Source: Bacilli bacterium (GTDB lineage Bacteria > Bacillota_I > Bacilli_A > RFN20 > DUOF01). Taken from it: DNA of 64,000 bases. The DNA lies in contig JAFWYE010000006.1 of the NCBI GenBank assembly GCA_017517765.1, positions 1 to 64,000 of the forward strand, given 5' to 3'. The position numbers and the translations under genes are program-made. Shown piece by piece: positions 26,282 through 35,025 of the stretch. Below the pieces are notes generated by a model. It did not search any database, was not told the origin of the DNA, and saw only the letters and a program-made list of their open reading frames with translations. Positions within the stretch are counted from its first letter, which is position 1. Each line of letters starts with the position of its first letter.

Positions 26282-27172
26282 TTAAATATCAATTCCAAAT
26301 AGTATTTTTGCTAGTATGCCTACACCAAAAGAAATCACTGCTACAGTAACACTAATGATAGACATTTCTAAGAATCTAGACAAGAAAGGTTTACTTTGAG
26401 CAACTGAAGTATAATAAGTAAATACCGTAATTATTAATATTACAATTGCTAGCATGCAAATTAGTGCCAATATGTATGAATTAGTAGGTAATAACAAGTA
26501 AGGTAATATTAATAATGCTACAGCTACTAAATATGCAATTCCTGTATACAAGCAAGATTTGAATGCATCGTTTCTTCCTTCACTTCTAGCAGATAAAAAT
26601 TCACTAGCAGCCATCGAAAAAGTTGCTGACACACCAATAATTAATCCAGATAATGCAATAATTTTAGTGTTTTGCATTGCAAATGTAAAACCGGCTAAAG
26701 AACCAGTAAGTTCAACTAAAGCATCATTAAGACCTAATACCATACTACCAACATATTTAAGTCTTTCTTCATCCAGTATCTCTATTAATGCTTTTTCATG
26801 TTCTTCTTCTTGTTGTTTTACAATTGTACTTTCTTCAATTTCCTTAGCTAAAACATCATATTCTTTTTGAGCATTTTCTTCGCCACTTTCCATAAGCTTA
26901 ATTGCAAATGTAAATCCAAATACTCTAGCCAAGAAAGAATATTTAAATATTTTCCATTTACTTGGCTTTAATTTTAACCCTGTATACTTTTCCCATATCT
27001 TAGCATGATTTTCTTCTTCACTTGCTAATCTTTCTAATGTTTTTTTATTTTCTTCTCCCTTAGCAAACTTAGCTATTTTTTTATAAACAACACTTTCAGT
27101 TATTTCGCTTTGTTGCATTTTTTTAAGTATTTTATATGCCTCTGGAGATATTTTCTTTTCCATATCCTTCAC
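26282..27172 (-). CDS. ferritin-like/VIT1-family fusion (iron or manganese exporter)
   Basis: 296 residues. The N-terminal 130 form a ferritin-like di-iron four-helix domain with spaced Glu and EExxH pairs (SEEENHAKIWEKY, and QQEEEHEKALIEIL). The C-terminal half is a VIT1/CCC1-type transporter with GLNDALVELTGSLAGF, GVSATFSMAASEFLSA and three further helices. This is the layout of the membrane-bound ferritin MbfA, which exports iron and protects from peroxide. The substrate, Fe or Mn, is inferred from the family. Monocistronic with its own terminator. In an anaerobe it would guard against iron overload or oxygen exposure. Confidence 0.85.
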   Translation of the reverse strand: MKDMEKKISPEAYKILKKMQQSEITESVVYKKIAKFAKGEENKKTLERLASEEENHAKIWEKYTGLKLKPSKWKIFKYSFLARVFGFTFAIKLMESGEENAQKEYDVLAKEIEESTIVKQQEEEHEKALIEILDEERLKYVGSMVLGLNDALVELTGSLAGFTFAMQNTKIIALSGLIIGVSATFSMAASEFLSARSEGRNDAFKSCLYTGIAYLVAVALLILPYLLLPTNSYILALICMLAIVILIITVFTYYTSVAQSKPFLSRFLEMSIISVTVAVISFGVGILAKILFGIDI

Positions 27173-27230
27173 CTCTTATCGTTAAAAATTTTATATCATT
27201 TACATGATATATTCAATTAAAACAACAAAA

Positions 27231-27254
27231 AAGAATAGAGACAAGTCTATTCCT
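27231..27254 (-). terminator. intrinsic terminator
   Basis: GAATAGA/TCTATTC stem followed on the minus strand by TTTTTTGTTG, ending the three-gene lipid/envelope unit. Confidence 0.75.
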
Positions 27255-27877
27255 TAAAATTTTATTGTCCAGTATACAGGAGCAACATTAAATTCTATAA
27301 TTTGAAACATCATAAATAATGTATCTAGAACAATGATTACTCCAAGTGTACTAGTTATTAATTTAGCAACATTAAAATTCACTTTTTCTCTTATAAATTT
27401 TAGAAAAGGGACATATATGAATTTAAATATTAAATATGCCCCTCCTCCATATCCAAGTGTTGGTATAAGACCTGCATATTGAGTAACACTACAAGGCATA
27501 TTACTGTAGTTCCATAACTCTACTCCAGATATTATTTCCCATAAATTTCCTACAACAAGTTCTCCTAAGAAAACAAGAGCACAAATTGCTATAAACGATA
27601 CTATATTAGACATTAATTTATTTTTTTCTTTAAATATTTTTTTACCAAACACTTCTATGTCATCTGGATCTTTAAGCAATAAATGAAAAGCTAATGGTAT
27701 AAGAGCATATGGGGAGATAAATGGTAATAAATGAAATCTCGAATCAATTATTCCTGTTGTAACAAGTTTTGCAAAATTTTCTGCAACCCAGCCAATAAAT
27801 GCTACAATTATTCCAAATAAATATAGATATACAAATTCAATACCACATACAACTAATTTTTTCTTATCTTGCATCAT
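27254..27877 (-). CDS. CmpB-like (putative ABC-transporter type IV) membrane protein
   Basis: 207 residues, six or so membrane helices. The N-terminus YLYLFGIIVAFIGWVAENF and the later SRFHLLPFISPYALIPLAF fit the CmpB/ABC_trans_CmpB membrane family, whose function is not settled. The start is taken as the ATG at 27877 with AAGGAGATGG upstream, which lies inside the 3' end of plsY (14-base overlap), so translation is coupled. Probably the last gene of the UgtP-PlsY unit. Confidence 0.68.
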   Translation of the reverse strand: MMQDKKKLVVCGIEFVYLYLFGIIVAFIGWVAENFAKLVTTGIIDSRFHLLPFISPYALIPLAFHLLLKDPDDIEVFGKKIFKEKNKLMSNIVSFIAICALVFLGELVVGNLWEIISGVELWNYSNMPCSVTQYAGLIPTLGYGGGAYLIFKFIYVPFLKFIREKVNFNVAKLITSTLGVIIVLDTLFMMFQIIEFNVAPVYWTIKF

Positions 27878-28484
27878 TGACCATCTCCTTATCTGCAATA
27901 ATATGGGATTGTGCGTAGTAATGTTTATATATAGCTATAATTGCAATATCAATGCATGCTAAAGCGATTACATTAAGATTATTATAAAATAATATTAATG
28001 AAGAAATAATTGCAAAGAACGTATATGTCCAAATACTCTTTTTATAATTTGATTTTCCCATAAATAATATAACAAAAAATATGTAAGTAAATGCTAGAAC
28101 TAATACTATTGGAGTGATATGAAATATTCCTAAAAGAACGCCAAATGATGTAGAAATACATTTTCCTCCTTTAAAATCATTAAACATTCCGATTGCATGT
28201 CCTAAAACTGGAGATATTAAAACTAAAAGAAACCATAAATTATTATAGTCTAAAAATCTAGTAGAAATGTAAACTGGTATTATTCCTTTTAGCATATCTA
28301 ACACTAAGCAAATCATTCCCATTTTAACTCCACAATTTTTAAAAACATTAAATGCTCCTGGATTTTTATCAAGTGAATCTTCACATATATTTTTATTAGC
28401 AAAAACTTTAGGTAACAATGAAGAAAACATTATACTTCCCATAATAAATCCTATTGCTATAAAGATCATATAATAAAACATCAT
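27864..28484 (-). CDS. plsY: PlsY-like acyl-phosphate:glycerol-3-phosphate acyltransferase
   Basis: 206 residues, five membrane helices. PlsY signatures are recognisable but degenerate: GSIMFSSLLPK for GSIPxxYL, DKNPGAFNVFKNCG for GSGNPGATNxxR, LDMLKGIIP, and GHAIGMFNDFKGGKCISTSFG for GHxxPxFxxFKGGKxVATxxG. It transfers an acyl chain from acyl phosphate to glycerol-3-phosphate, the first step of phospholipid synthesis. The Arg after the NPGAxN motif is Lys, and the Pro after GH is Gly, so it may be a divergent paralogue. Five bases downstream of the glycosyltransferase gene. Confidence 0.82.
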   Translation of the reverse strand: MMFYYMIFIAIGFIMGSIMFSSLLPKVFANKNICEDSLDKNPGAFNVFKNCGVKMGMICLVLDMLKGIIPVYISTRFLDYNNLWFLLVLISPVLGHAIGMFNDFKGGKCISTSFGVLLGIFHITPIVLVLAFTYIFFVILFMGKSNYKKSIWTYTFFAIISSLILFYNNLNVIALACIDIAIIAIYKHYYAQSHIIADKEMVNDAR

Positions 28485-28488
28485 AATA

Positions 28489-29592
28489 TCACCCTAAAAC
28501 AACATCTAATATAAGTTTAGATGAATCTTTCTTTATATATTTAGTCTGATTTTTAATCATTTCCTCTCTAACACTATCATCATTTAAAATAACCTTAACA
28601 GACTTAATGATTTGATCATTACTTCTACCAAGCATAGAAATACCTTTGCTAGTAAAATATTTAATATTAGCACTTTCACACCCTGGTATCTCTTTTAAGT
28701 GAATGAATGGTGTATTACTTACAGCTATTTCACTACTTGATAGTCCTCCTGGCTTAGAAAGAACTACTTCACTACTTTTCAAGTACTTATAAACTTCGCT
28801 AGTAAATCCTATTGGTTTTACAATGGAACTATTACTAAATTCTGTTTCTAGTTTTGCTTTTAATTTATCGTTTTTGCCAACTAATACACATACCGAATAT
28901 GATTCATCTAGCTCTTTTTCTAAGATTTGAGAGATCTTTAATATATTGCCACAACCAACCCCACCTGACATAAGCGTAACAATTTTTTTATAGTTAGGTA
29001 TACCAAGTTCTTTTTTTGCATCATCTTTTGAAATTTCTAAACTAAACTTTTTACTTACAGGAATTCCTGTAACATGAACCAAGTTTTTATCGATTCCATG
29101 ATTTATAAATTCCTCTTTTATTTCTTCGGTTGGAACAAAATATCCATCTAATTTAGCATCTTTAAAAAATGGAATTATTGTATAATCTGTTAATACCCCA
29201 TAACATGGAATTTTTTCTTCATATCTTTTATTGATCTCAGTCATAGCTAACATGCAGTATAAATGAGTGCAAATAACCTTATCATATTTATTATCTTTTA
29301 TATAACTGTACAACTCTTCTACGTATTTAGTATTAGCATAATATACAGGTGATGGTAATGGCAGAGAACTGTAGACATGTCCAATACTATATACCATTCC
29401 AAATCCTATAGGTGCTTTTTGAATAAGTTTATTATAAGAGTTAGAAACTAAATCTCTAACTTTTTTATTTTTAAGTCCAATTGGATCTAATATTTCATTT
29501 TCTACTCCCAAATCATTTAAAGCTTCGCTAAGAGCTCTAGCAGCACTATTGTGTCCTTCTCCTGTACTGCAGCTTAACAATAAAACTCTCAT
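28489..29592 (-). CDS. UgtP/MGDG-synthase-family diacylglycerol glycosyltransferase
   Basis: 367 residues from the ATG at 29592 (GGGGAG upstream). MGDG-synthase N-domain signature: LLLSCSTGEGHNSAARALSEAL. GT-B C-domain: LMSGGVGCGNILKISQ and KPGGLSSSEIAVSNTP for UDP-sugar binding. It probably adds glucose or galactose to diacylglycerol, making glycolipids and anchors for lipoteichoic acid. Its association with plsY supports a lipid role. Could be an iterative (UgtP) or single-step enzyme; that cannot be read here. Confidence 0.87.
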   Translation of the reverse strand: MRVLLLSCSTGEGHNSAARALSEALNDLGVENEILDPIGLKNKKVRDLVSNSYNKLIQKAPIGFGMVYSIGHVYSSLPLPSPVYYANTKYVEELYSYIKDNKYDKVICTHLYCMLAMTEINKRYEEKIPCYGVLTDYTIIPFFKDAKLDGYFVPTEEIKEEFINHGIDKNLVHVTGIPVSKKFSLEISKDDAKKELGIPNYKKIVTLMSGGVGCGNILKISQILEKELDESYSVCVLVGKNDKLKAKLETEFSNSSIVKPIGFTSEVYKYLKSSEVVLSKPGGLSSSEIAVSNTPFIHLKEIPGCESANIKYFTSKGISMLGRSNDQIIKSVKVILNDDSVREEMIKNQTKYIKKDSSKLILDVVLG

Positions 29593-29705
29593 AATTTCAT
29601 CTCCCCACACACAAATAAAGACATTAAAAAAATTCGTAGAACTATATAATACTACTTTAAAAAAATTATGAAAGTCTAAAATGTAAATATATTGTAAAAA
29701 AATGT

Positions 29706-30296
29706 CTAAAATCTCATATTAAGATTCTTATCTTTATCCCAATATTTCTCCTTCATAGATATTAATTTTTCTATATCTTCCTCACTATATAACCTAAAAT
29801 GATTTAAATCACAACCGATATTAAATCCTACTGGAGTATATAAACCAAGCGATCTATGACTATGTCCAAATAAATTGATTTTTCCCTCTTTAGTATTGAT
29901 TAATTTATGTGTTAAGTGAAACTCTTTCCCATTAATATTTATGTCTAAATTTTTATAAACCTCTTTAAATCCAATATCTATGCAATATTTTCTAAAAGCC
30001 TCAAAATCATTATCAAAGTAATACTTTACAACTCTATCTTCATTATTACCCATGATCAAAACAACATCAGCCTTCAATTTATTTACATATAAAAGAGTTT
30101 TCTTCCATGAATCAAAACCTTCTCCATCACAATCAATAAAGTCGCCAACAACATATATAACATCGCCTCTTTTTGCTTGTTTATTCCAAAGCTTGATAAG
30201 AAATTTATCAAACTCTTTAGGACTTTTAAATGGCCTATTATCATTTTTTAATGTCTCATTATCATCAAAATGTATATCACTACTAAAATATTGCAT
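29706..30296 (-). CDS. calcineurin-like metallophosphoesterase
   Basis: 196 residues. Motifs: FSSDIHFDD (usual SDxH), YVVGDFID (GDxxD), IMGNNED (GNHD with Asn for His), THKLIN and FGHSHRSLG (GHSH). The His in the third motif that acts as general acid is replaced by Asn, which occurs in some phosphoesterases of this group. Likely acts on a nucleotide or other phosphodiester; no substrate suggested by neighbours. Ribosome site AGGAGG-like, ahead of the ATG. Confidence 0.82.
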   Translation of the reverse strand: MQYFSSDIHFDDNETLKNDNRPFKSPKEFDKFLIKLWNKQAKRGDVIYVVGDFIDCDGEGFDSWKKTLLYVNKLKADVVLIMGNNEDRVVKYYFDNDFEAFRKYCIDIGFKEVYKNLDININGKEFHLTHKLINTKEGKINLFGHSHRSLGLYTPVGFNIGCDLNHFRLYSEEDIEKLISMKEKYWDKDKNLNMRF

Positions 30297-30319
30297 ATTA
30301 AACCTCCTTAAAATACAAA

Positions 30320-30336
30320 AAGGGCTAATCGCCCTT
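30320..30336 (-). terminator. intrinsic terminator
   Basis: AAGGGC/GCCCTT with a five-base loop, followed on the minus strand by TTTTTG. It follows the SDR gene. Confidence 0.8.
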
Positions 30337-30341
30337 AAATA

Positions 30342-31091
30342 TTATGTTCTTGCACACCCATCAACAGATAGGATTTCTCCAGTAACATATGAAGCTTGAT
30401 CACTTGCTAAATATAGGAAAGCATTAGCAACATCTTGAGGTGTACCAATTCTTCCTAGTGGTATAGTTTGCTTAATACCTTCTCTTACTTGCTCTGGTAA
30501 ATTAGAAACCATGTCAGTATCAGTAACACCAGGGGCTACTGCGTTTACTCTAATATGATCTTTTGCAAGTTCACGTGCTAATGATTTAGTCATACCATTA
30601 AGAGCAAATTTAGATGTAGGATAAGCTACACCTGCAGGTTGGCCATATAAAGATACCATAGAAGAAGTATTAAGAATTACTCCTCCACCATTTTCTTTCA
30701 TTATTGGAGCCACTGCTCTAATTGCATAAAATACTGCATTAACATTAATATTCATCACTTTATCAAAGTTAGCTGGATCATAATTATATATGCTATCCAT
30801 TGCACTTACTCCAGCATTATTTACTAAAATATCTATTTTTCCATATTTTTTAGCAATGCTATTAATTGTTTCTTCAACTTCCTTAGCATTTACTAAATTA
30901 GGGTAAATGCCTTCAACCTCATAATTAGAATTAATTGCTTTTAATTCTGCTACAGCTTTATCAGCAGATTCCTTTCTTGAACCACATAATATAACTTTAG
31001 CCCCATTATCTAAATAAGTTTTTACAATTGAAAATCCAATTCCTCTTGTTCCACCTGTTACAACGGCTACTTTATCTTTCAATAATTCCAT
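30342..31091 (-). CDS. FabG-like short-chain dehydrogenase/reductase
   Basis: 249 residues, classical SDR. Cofactor loop TGGTRGIGFSIVK, structural NNAG at about residues 90-93, and the catalytic Ser-Tyr-Lys in NTSSMVSLYG and AYPTSKFALNG. In the cofactor loop Arg follows Thr, compatible with NADPH. It is like 3-oxoacyl-ACP reductases, but no fatty-acid synthesis genes are adjacent, so a different alcohol/ketone substrate is equally possible. Monocistronic. Confidence 0.85.
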   Translation of the reverse strand: MELLKDKVAVVTGGTRGIGFSIVKTYLDNGAKVILCGSRKESADKAVAELKAINSNYEVEGIYPNLVNAKEVEETINSIAKKYGKIDILVNNAGVSAMDSIYNYDPANFDKVMNINVNAVFYAIRAVAPIMKENGGGVILNTSSMVSLYGQPAGVAYPTSKFALNGMTKSLARELAKDHIRVNAVAPGVTDTDMVSNLPEQVREGIKQTIPLGRIGTPQDVANAFLYLASDQASYVTGEILSVDGCART

Positions 31092-31249
31092 GTTTTTTTC
31101 TCCTTTTCAAACATTATCAATTATCACATAGATTTCAAACTTTTCAAATAATTAGAGTAAATATTTAATAAATGTCGAAATATTAGAAAAATCATTACTA
31201 ATATTAAATATATTATGATAAAATCTTTAATTGTTGGGGAGGTAAAACA

Positions 31250-31825
31250 ATGAAAAAATTATTTGCTGAATTCAAAGCGTTTATCAATAAAGGAAACGCA
31301 TTATCACTTGCTATTGGTGTAATTATCGGAGCTGCTTTTACTGCAATAGTTAGTGCAATCAATACTAAAATCATATCACCTATTATTGGATTATTACTTG
31401 GTGATACAGATTTGAGTGAATCATTAGTTACTGTACTAAAAACTAGTATCGATGAAACAACTGGCGAAGAAGTAGTAACTAATGCAATCTATTGGGGAGC
31501 ATTTATTCAAGCTGTAATTGATTTCTTATTAACTGCTGTTATTTTATTTGCAATTTTCAAAATATTTACTATTGTAACAAACACTGTAAAGAAAATACAA
31601 AAAATGGAAACTATTGTAAATTTCAAAGTAGAAAACAAAATTAAGTTAACTAAGAAAGAAAAAGCATTCCTTGAAAAAATGGAAAAAGAAAAAGAAGAAA
31701 AAGCGAAAAAAGAAGCTGAAGAAAAAGCCAAAGCTGCAGAACCTTCAATCGAAGAAAAGCAACTTATTTTACTTCAAGGTATCTACGATACATTAAATGC
31801 AAAGCAAACTAAAAAAGAGCAATAA
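31250..31825 (+). CDS. mscL: large-conductance mechanosensitive channel
   Basis: 191 residues. MscL N-terminus MKKLFAEFKAFINKGNALSLAIGVIIGAAF, then helix 1, a periplasmic loop of about 35 residues, and helix 2 (FIQAVIDFLLTAVILFAIFKIF). It opens to release solutes when the membrane is stretched by osmotic downshock. Compared with the usual 120-150 residues, the cytoplasmic tail is extended by about 50 residues of Lys/Glu/Ala-rich helix. GGGGAGG precedes the ATG. Confidence 0.93.
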   Translation: MKKLFAEFKAFINKGNALSLAIGVIIGAAFTAIVSAINTKIISPIIGLLLGDTDLSESLVTVLKTSIDETTGEEVVTNAIYWGAFIQAVIDFLLTAVILFAIFKIFTIVTNTVKKIQKMETIVNFKVENKIKLTKKEKAFLEKMEKEKEEKAKKEAEEKAKAAEPSIEEKQLILLQGIYDTLNAKQTKKEQ

Positions 31826-31840
31826 TTAAATTGCTCTTTT
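31813..31840 (+). terminator. intrinsic terminator
   Basis: AAAAGAGCAAT/ATTGCTCTTTT stem with T-rich tail, overlapping the mscL stop; it can also serve the convergent gene. Confidence 0.85.
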
Positions 31841-31861
31841 CTTTTTAATAATTATCACTAA

Positions 31862-32299
31862 TTATCTTTTGTTGTTATTAGTTTGTTTTTGTGCTCTTTC
31901 ATTTAAGTAGCTTGATAATTCACCAAGGTTACCAAATACAGGAACACCTAAACCTTTGATATCCTTAACAGCCTTTGTTACAGCCTTAAGTTCATGTCCT
32001 TCATATGCTTGACCATTTCTTTCTGGTAAAACACAGATTACTGTTCTCTCAGGGTCTCTTGCAGCTGCTAAAGCAACTTCTACCCAACTATAGATAGATT
32101 TAGATTCTGGTGTAAGAACAAACAATACAACATCGTCGTTTGCTTTGTGCTCATCTTCTACAGCTTGACATTCTGGTGTCCAGTCTTCAACTACTGGGTT
32201 GAATGCATCAACCTTAGTTGTGTCTAACTTTTCTACTAGTTCATCTCTCCAAGTAGAACCTGCACATGTTCCTCCCATAAATACTGATAATTTTTTCAT
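31862..32299 (-). CDS. nucleoside 2-deoxyribosyltransferase-like protein
   Basis: 145 residues, similar to the Nuc_deoxyrib_tr2 family. Signatures are VFMGGTCAGSTWRDELVEKL at the N-terminus, FNPVVEDWTPECQAVEDEHKANDD, and LTPESKSIYSWVEVALAAARDPERTVICVL. The Glu in SWVEVA matches the position of the catalytic Glu of deoxyribosyltransferases. Many relatives are phage- or defence-associated with uncertain activity. The protein is unusually rich in Trp and ends in a Gln/Asn/Lys tail. Monocistronic, convergent with mscL. Confidence 0.75.
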   Translation of the reverse strand: MKKLSVFMGGTCAGSTWRDELVEKLDTTKVDAFNPVVEDWTPECQAVEDEHKANDDVVLFVLTPESKSIYSWVEVALAAARDPERTVICVLPERNGQAYEGHELKAVTKAVKDIKGLGVPVFGNLGELSSYLNERAQKQTNNNKR

Positions 32300-32486
32300 A
32301 ACTTTCCTCTACCTCCGTTACAATTACATTCTAGCATTATTAAAAGGTCTTTTCAATAATTATCTCAATCTATCCACAATATTGTTTTTATTAATTGACT
32401 TTAGAAAAACAAACTATTTATTACTATCATTTTTTTAAAAATATGTTATTATATTTAGGCATTTATATGACATTGGAGGTATGTTT

Positions 32487-34232
32487 GTGAAATTATGTAA
32501 AAATAGAACTCACTATAATGGTGAGCTTAGAATAGAAAATGTTGGTGAAACAGTTGAACTTAAAGGTTGGTGTGCCAAGAAAAGAAATCTTGGATCATTA
32601 GTGTTTATTGACTTAAGAGATAAAACTGGTATTACTCAATTAGTTTGTAATGATTCTTTACTTGAGATAACAGATCAAATTAAAACAGAATTTGTTTTAT
32701 ATGCTAAAGGTAAAGTTATTGAAAGAAGTAGTAAAAACAAAAATATCCCTACAGGTGATATCGAAATTGAAGTAACTAATCTTGAAATCATCAATGATTC
32801 AGAACTTACACCTATTATAATAAGTGATGATGCCGATACTAGTGAACTTGTAAGATTAAAGTATAGATACCTAGATTTAAGAAGAAAGTCTATGCAAGAC
32901 ATCTTAAAATTAAGACATAATGTAACTAGAAGTGTTAGAGATTATTTTGATGATTTAGATTTTACAGAAGTAGAAACTCCTATTTTAGGAAAAGCAACTC
33001 CTGAAGGTGCTAGAGACTACCTTGTTCCATCTAGAATTCATAATGGCAAATTCTATGCGCTTCCTCAATCACCACAAATATTTAAGCAATTGCTTATGAT
33101 TACTGGATTAGAGAGATATTATCAAATAGCTAAATGTTTTAGAGATGAAGATTTAAGAGCAGATAGACAACCTGAGTTTACTCAAATAGATATTGAAATG
33201 TCTTTTGTGGATCTTGAAACTTTATATGGAGTAATCGAAGGAATGTTTAAAAAAGTATGGAAAGATATAAAAGGTATTGAGTTAGATACTTTCCCTAGAC
33301 TTACATGGAAAGAATGTATGGAAAGATATGGTAGTGATAAGCCCGATATCAGATATGACATGGAATTAATTAATGTATCTAGTGTATTTGCAAATTCTAG
33401 TTTTGAATTCTTAAATGGGAAAATAGTTAAGGCTATTGTTGCTAAAAATGCAGCAAGTTCTTTCACTAGAAAAGATATTGACTCTCTAACTGAAAATGCA
33501 AAGAAAAACAAAGCTAAGAGTTTAATGTGGTTTAAAGTTAATGAAGATAAATTAGAGGGTGCTAGCGCAAAATTAATAAATGAAGAAGAAGCTAAGGCAT
33601 TAAAGAATATCTTAAATTATGAAAATGGAGACTTAGTACTATTTGTAGCTGATGATTCTTGGTTAAATGTAGTTTCAAGTATGGGTGCCACTAGAATTGC
33701 TGTTGCTAAAAAATTATCTTTAGCAAATCCTAATGAGTATGCTTTCTTATGGGTTACTGAATTCCCAATGTATGAATATAATGATGATGGTAGTTTACAA
33801 GCAATGCACCATCCATTTACGGCCTATAATGAAGAAGATAGTCATCTATTAGATACCGATCCTACTAAAGTTAGAAGTGATGCATATGATGTTGTATTAA
33901 ATGGTTATGAGCTTGGTAGTGGTTCTAGAAGAATTTACAATCAAAAGATGCAAAGAGAAGTATTTGATAGACTTGGATTGAGTGATGACGATATTAATAA
34001 GAAGTTTGGTTTCTTTGTAGAAGCGTTAAAATATGGTACTCCTCCTCATATGGGTATGGGTCTTGGATTAGAAAGAATTATTATGTTACTTGCTAACACA
34101 GATAATATAAGAGATGTTGTAGCTTTCCCTAAAATCCAAAGTGCAGCAGATATGATGAATGATGCTCCTTCTTTTGTAAATGAAGCAGATTTAACACTAC
34201 TTGGAATACAAGTTACTAATACTGAAGAATAA
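32487..34232 (+). CDS. aspS: aspartyl-tRNA synthetase
   Basis: 581 residues, bacterial type. The start is the GTG at 32487, seven bases after GGAGG; the ATG at 32481 is too close to that site. N-terminal OB fold (VELKGWCAKKRNLGSLVFIDLRDKTG), class II motif 2 (FRDEDLRADRQPEFTQIDIEMS), the bacterial GAD insert (about residues 285-400), and motif 3 (GLGLERIIMLL). It charges tRNA-Asp, and in organisms lacking AsnRS also tRNA-Asn. Whether it is discriminating cannot be read with confidence. No T-box was seen upstream. Confidence 0.97.
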   Translation: MKLCKNRTHYNGELRIENVGETVELKGWCAKKRNLGSLVFIDLRDKTGITQLVCNDSLLEITDQIKTEFVLYAKGKVIERSSKNKNIPTGDIEIEVTNLEIINDSELTPIIISDDADTSELVRLKYRYLDLRRKSMQDILKLRHNVTRSVRDYFDDLDFTEVETPILGKATPEGARDYLVPSRIHNGKFYALPQSPQIFKQLLMITGLERYYQIAKCFRDEDLRADRQPEFTQIDIEMSFVDLETLYGVIEGMFKKVWKDIKGIELDTFPRLTWKECMERYGSDKPDIRYDMELINVSSVFANSSFEFLNGKIVKAIVAKNAASSFTRKDIDSLTENAKKNKAKSLMWFKVNEDKLEGASAKLINEEEAKALKNILNYENGDLVLFVADDSWLNVVSSMGATRIAVAKKLSLANPNEYAFLWVTEFPMYEYNDDGSLQAMHHPFTAYNEEDSHLLDTDPTKVRSDAYDVVLNGYELGSGSRRIYNQKMQREVFDRLGLSDDDINKKFGFFVEALKYGTPPHMGMGLGLERIIMLLANTDNIRDVVAFPKIQSAADMMNDAPSFVNEADLTLLGIQVTNTEE

Positions 34233-34237
34233 AATAA

Positions 34238-34265
34238 AAAACCTTATCAGTTAAGATAAGGTTTT
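34238..34265. terminator. bidirectional terminator
   Basis: AAAACCTTATC/GATAAGGTTTT with six-base loop between aspS and the convergent CPBP gene. Confidence 0.9.
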
Positions 34266-34269
34266 TTTA

Positions 34270-35013
34270 TTATTCGTTTGTTATTATCTCTTCTTTTGGA
34301 ACTATTTTTAAAATTATAATTGAGTAAGCAACAGATACAACTATAGTTATAATAGATCCAATAATTTCTAGAGTTCCAGAATAGATAGCCTCATTTAAAA
34401 ATAAAGATAATGCATTAACTAAGCTATGAGTAATTATACATGGCCATAAAGATTTACTTTTTAAAAATAATATTACAAATAAGAAGCCTACTGCAGTTGC
34501 ATAACAAACTTGACATAAATTAGCAGTTATATCACTAAAGCCACTAGTAAACATATTTATAATATGACCTGCTCCAAATGTGAGACTGGAAACTATTATT
34601 GCAGCTTTTAGATTATCTTTTTCCATAGCTTTAAATAAAAATCCTCTAAAGATAATTTCTTCTACAAATCCTACACAAAGCATGGAAATTATATAAAAAA
34701 TTGATTCTAATAGATTCAATTCATTTACAATTCCAAACCATAAATTTAAGGATATTAATACTAGTAATGGAGTATAGTAAAGAAAGTATTTTGGCTTACA
34801 TTCTGGCTTACATAAACCATATTTCTTATTTAACTTGTTTTTAAATATCCATATTACAAATATCAAAGAAATAAGAAGCAAAAATAATGATGTAAAGCTT
34901 TTTGATATTCCTATATGAATAGATAATTCATCCATTAAACTTGCCCCAATAACATATATAATTATCCATATAATTGAAAACCAAAGTTCACTTTTATTAT
35001 AAAGTTTAGTCAT
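34270..35013 (-). CDS. CPBP-family intramembrane metalloprotease
   Basis: 247 residues, about seven or eight membrane helices. The Abi/CPBP motifs are VGFVEEIIFRGFLFKAM (EExxxR) and the later SLTFGAGHIINMF (FxxxH) and ITHSLVNAL. Family members cleave prenylated proteins or peptides and often give bacteriocin self-immunity; no bacteriocin gene is nearby. Directly follows the phospholipase-C-like gene at 35026 on the same strand. Confidence 0.85.
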   Translation of the reverse strand: MTKLYNKSELWFSIIWIIIYVIGASLMDELSIHIGISKSFTSLFLLLISLIFVIWIFKNKLNKKYGLCKPECKPKYFLYYTPLLVLISLNLWFGIVNELNLLESIFYIISMLCVGFVEEIIFRGFLFKAMEKDNLKAAIIVSSLTFGAGHIINMFTSGFSDITANLCQVCYATAVGFLFVILFLKSKSLWPCIITHSLVNALSLFLNEAIYSGTLEIIGSIITIVVSVAYSIIILKIVPKEEIITNE

Positions 35014-35025
35014 ACATTATCCTCT

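Noticed and set aside
32300..32486. A leader peptide or T-box before aspS
   Set aside because: No Asp-rich ORF, no T-box sequence and no terminator hairpin was seen; the region is AT-rich with only a weak promoter.
33182..33511. Minus-strand ORF of 109 codons
   Set aside because: Antisense to aspS; a shadow.
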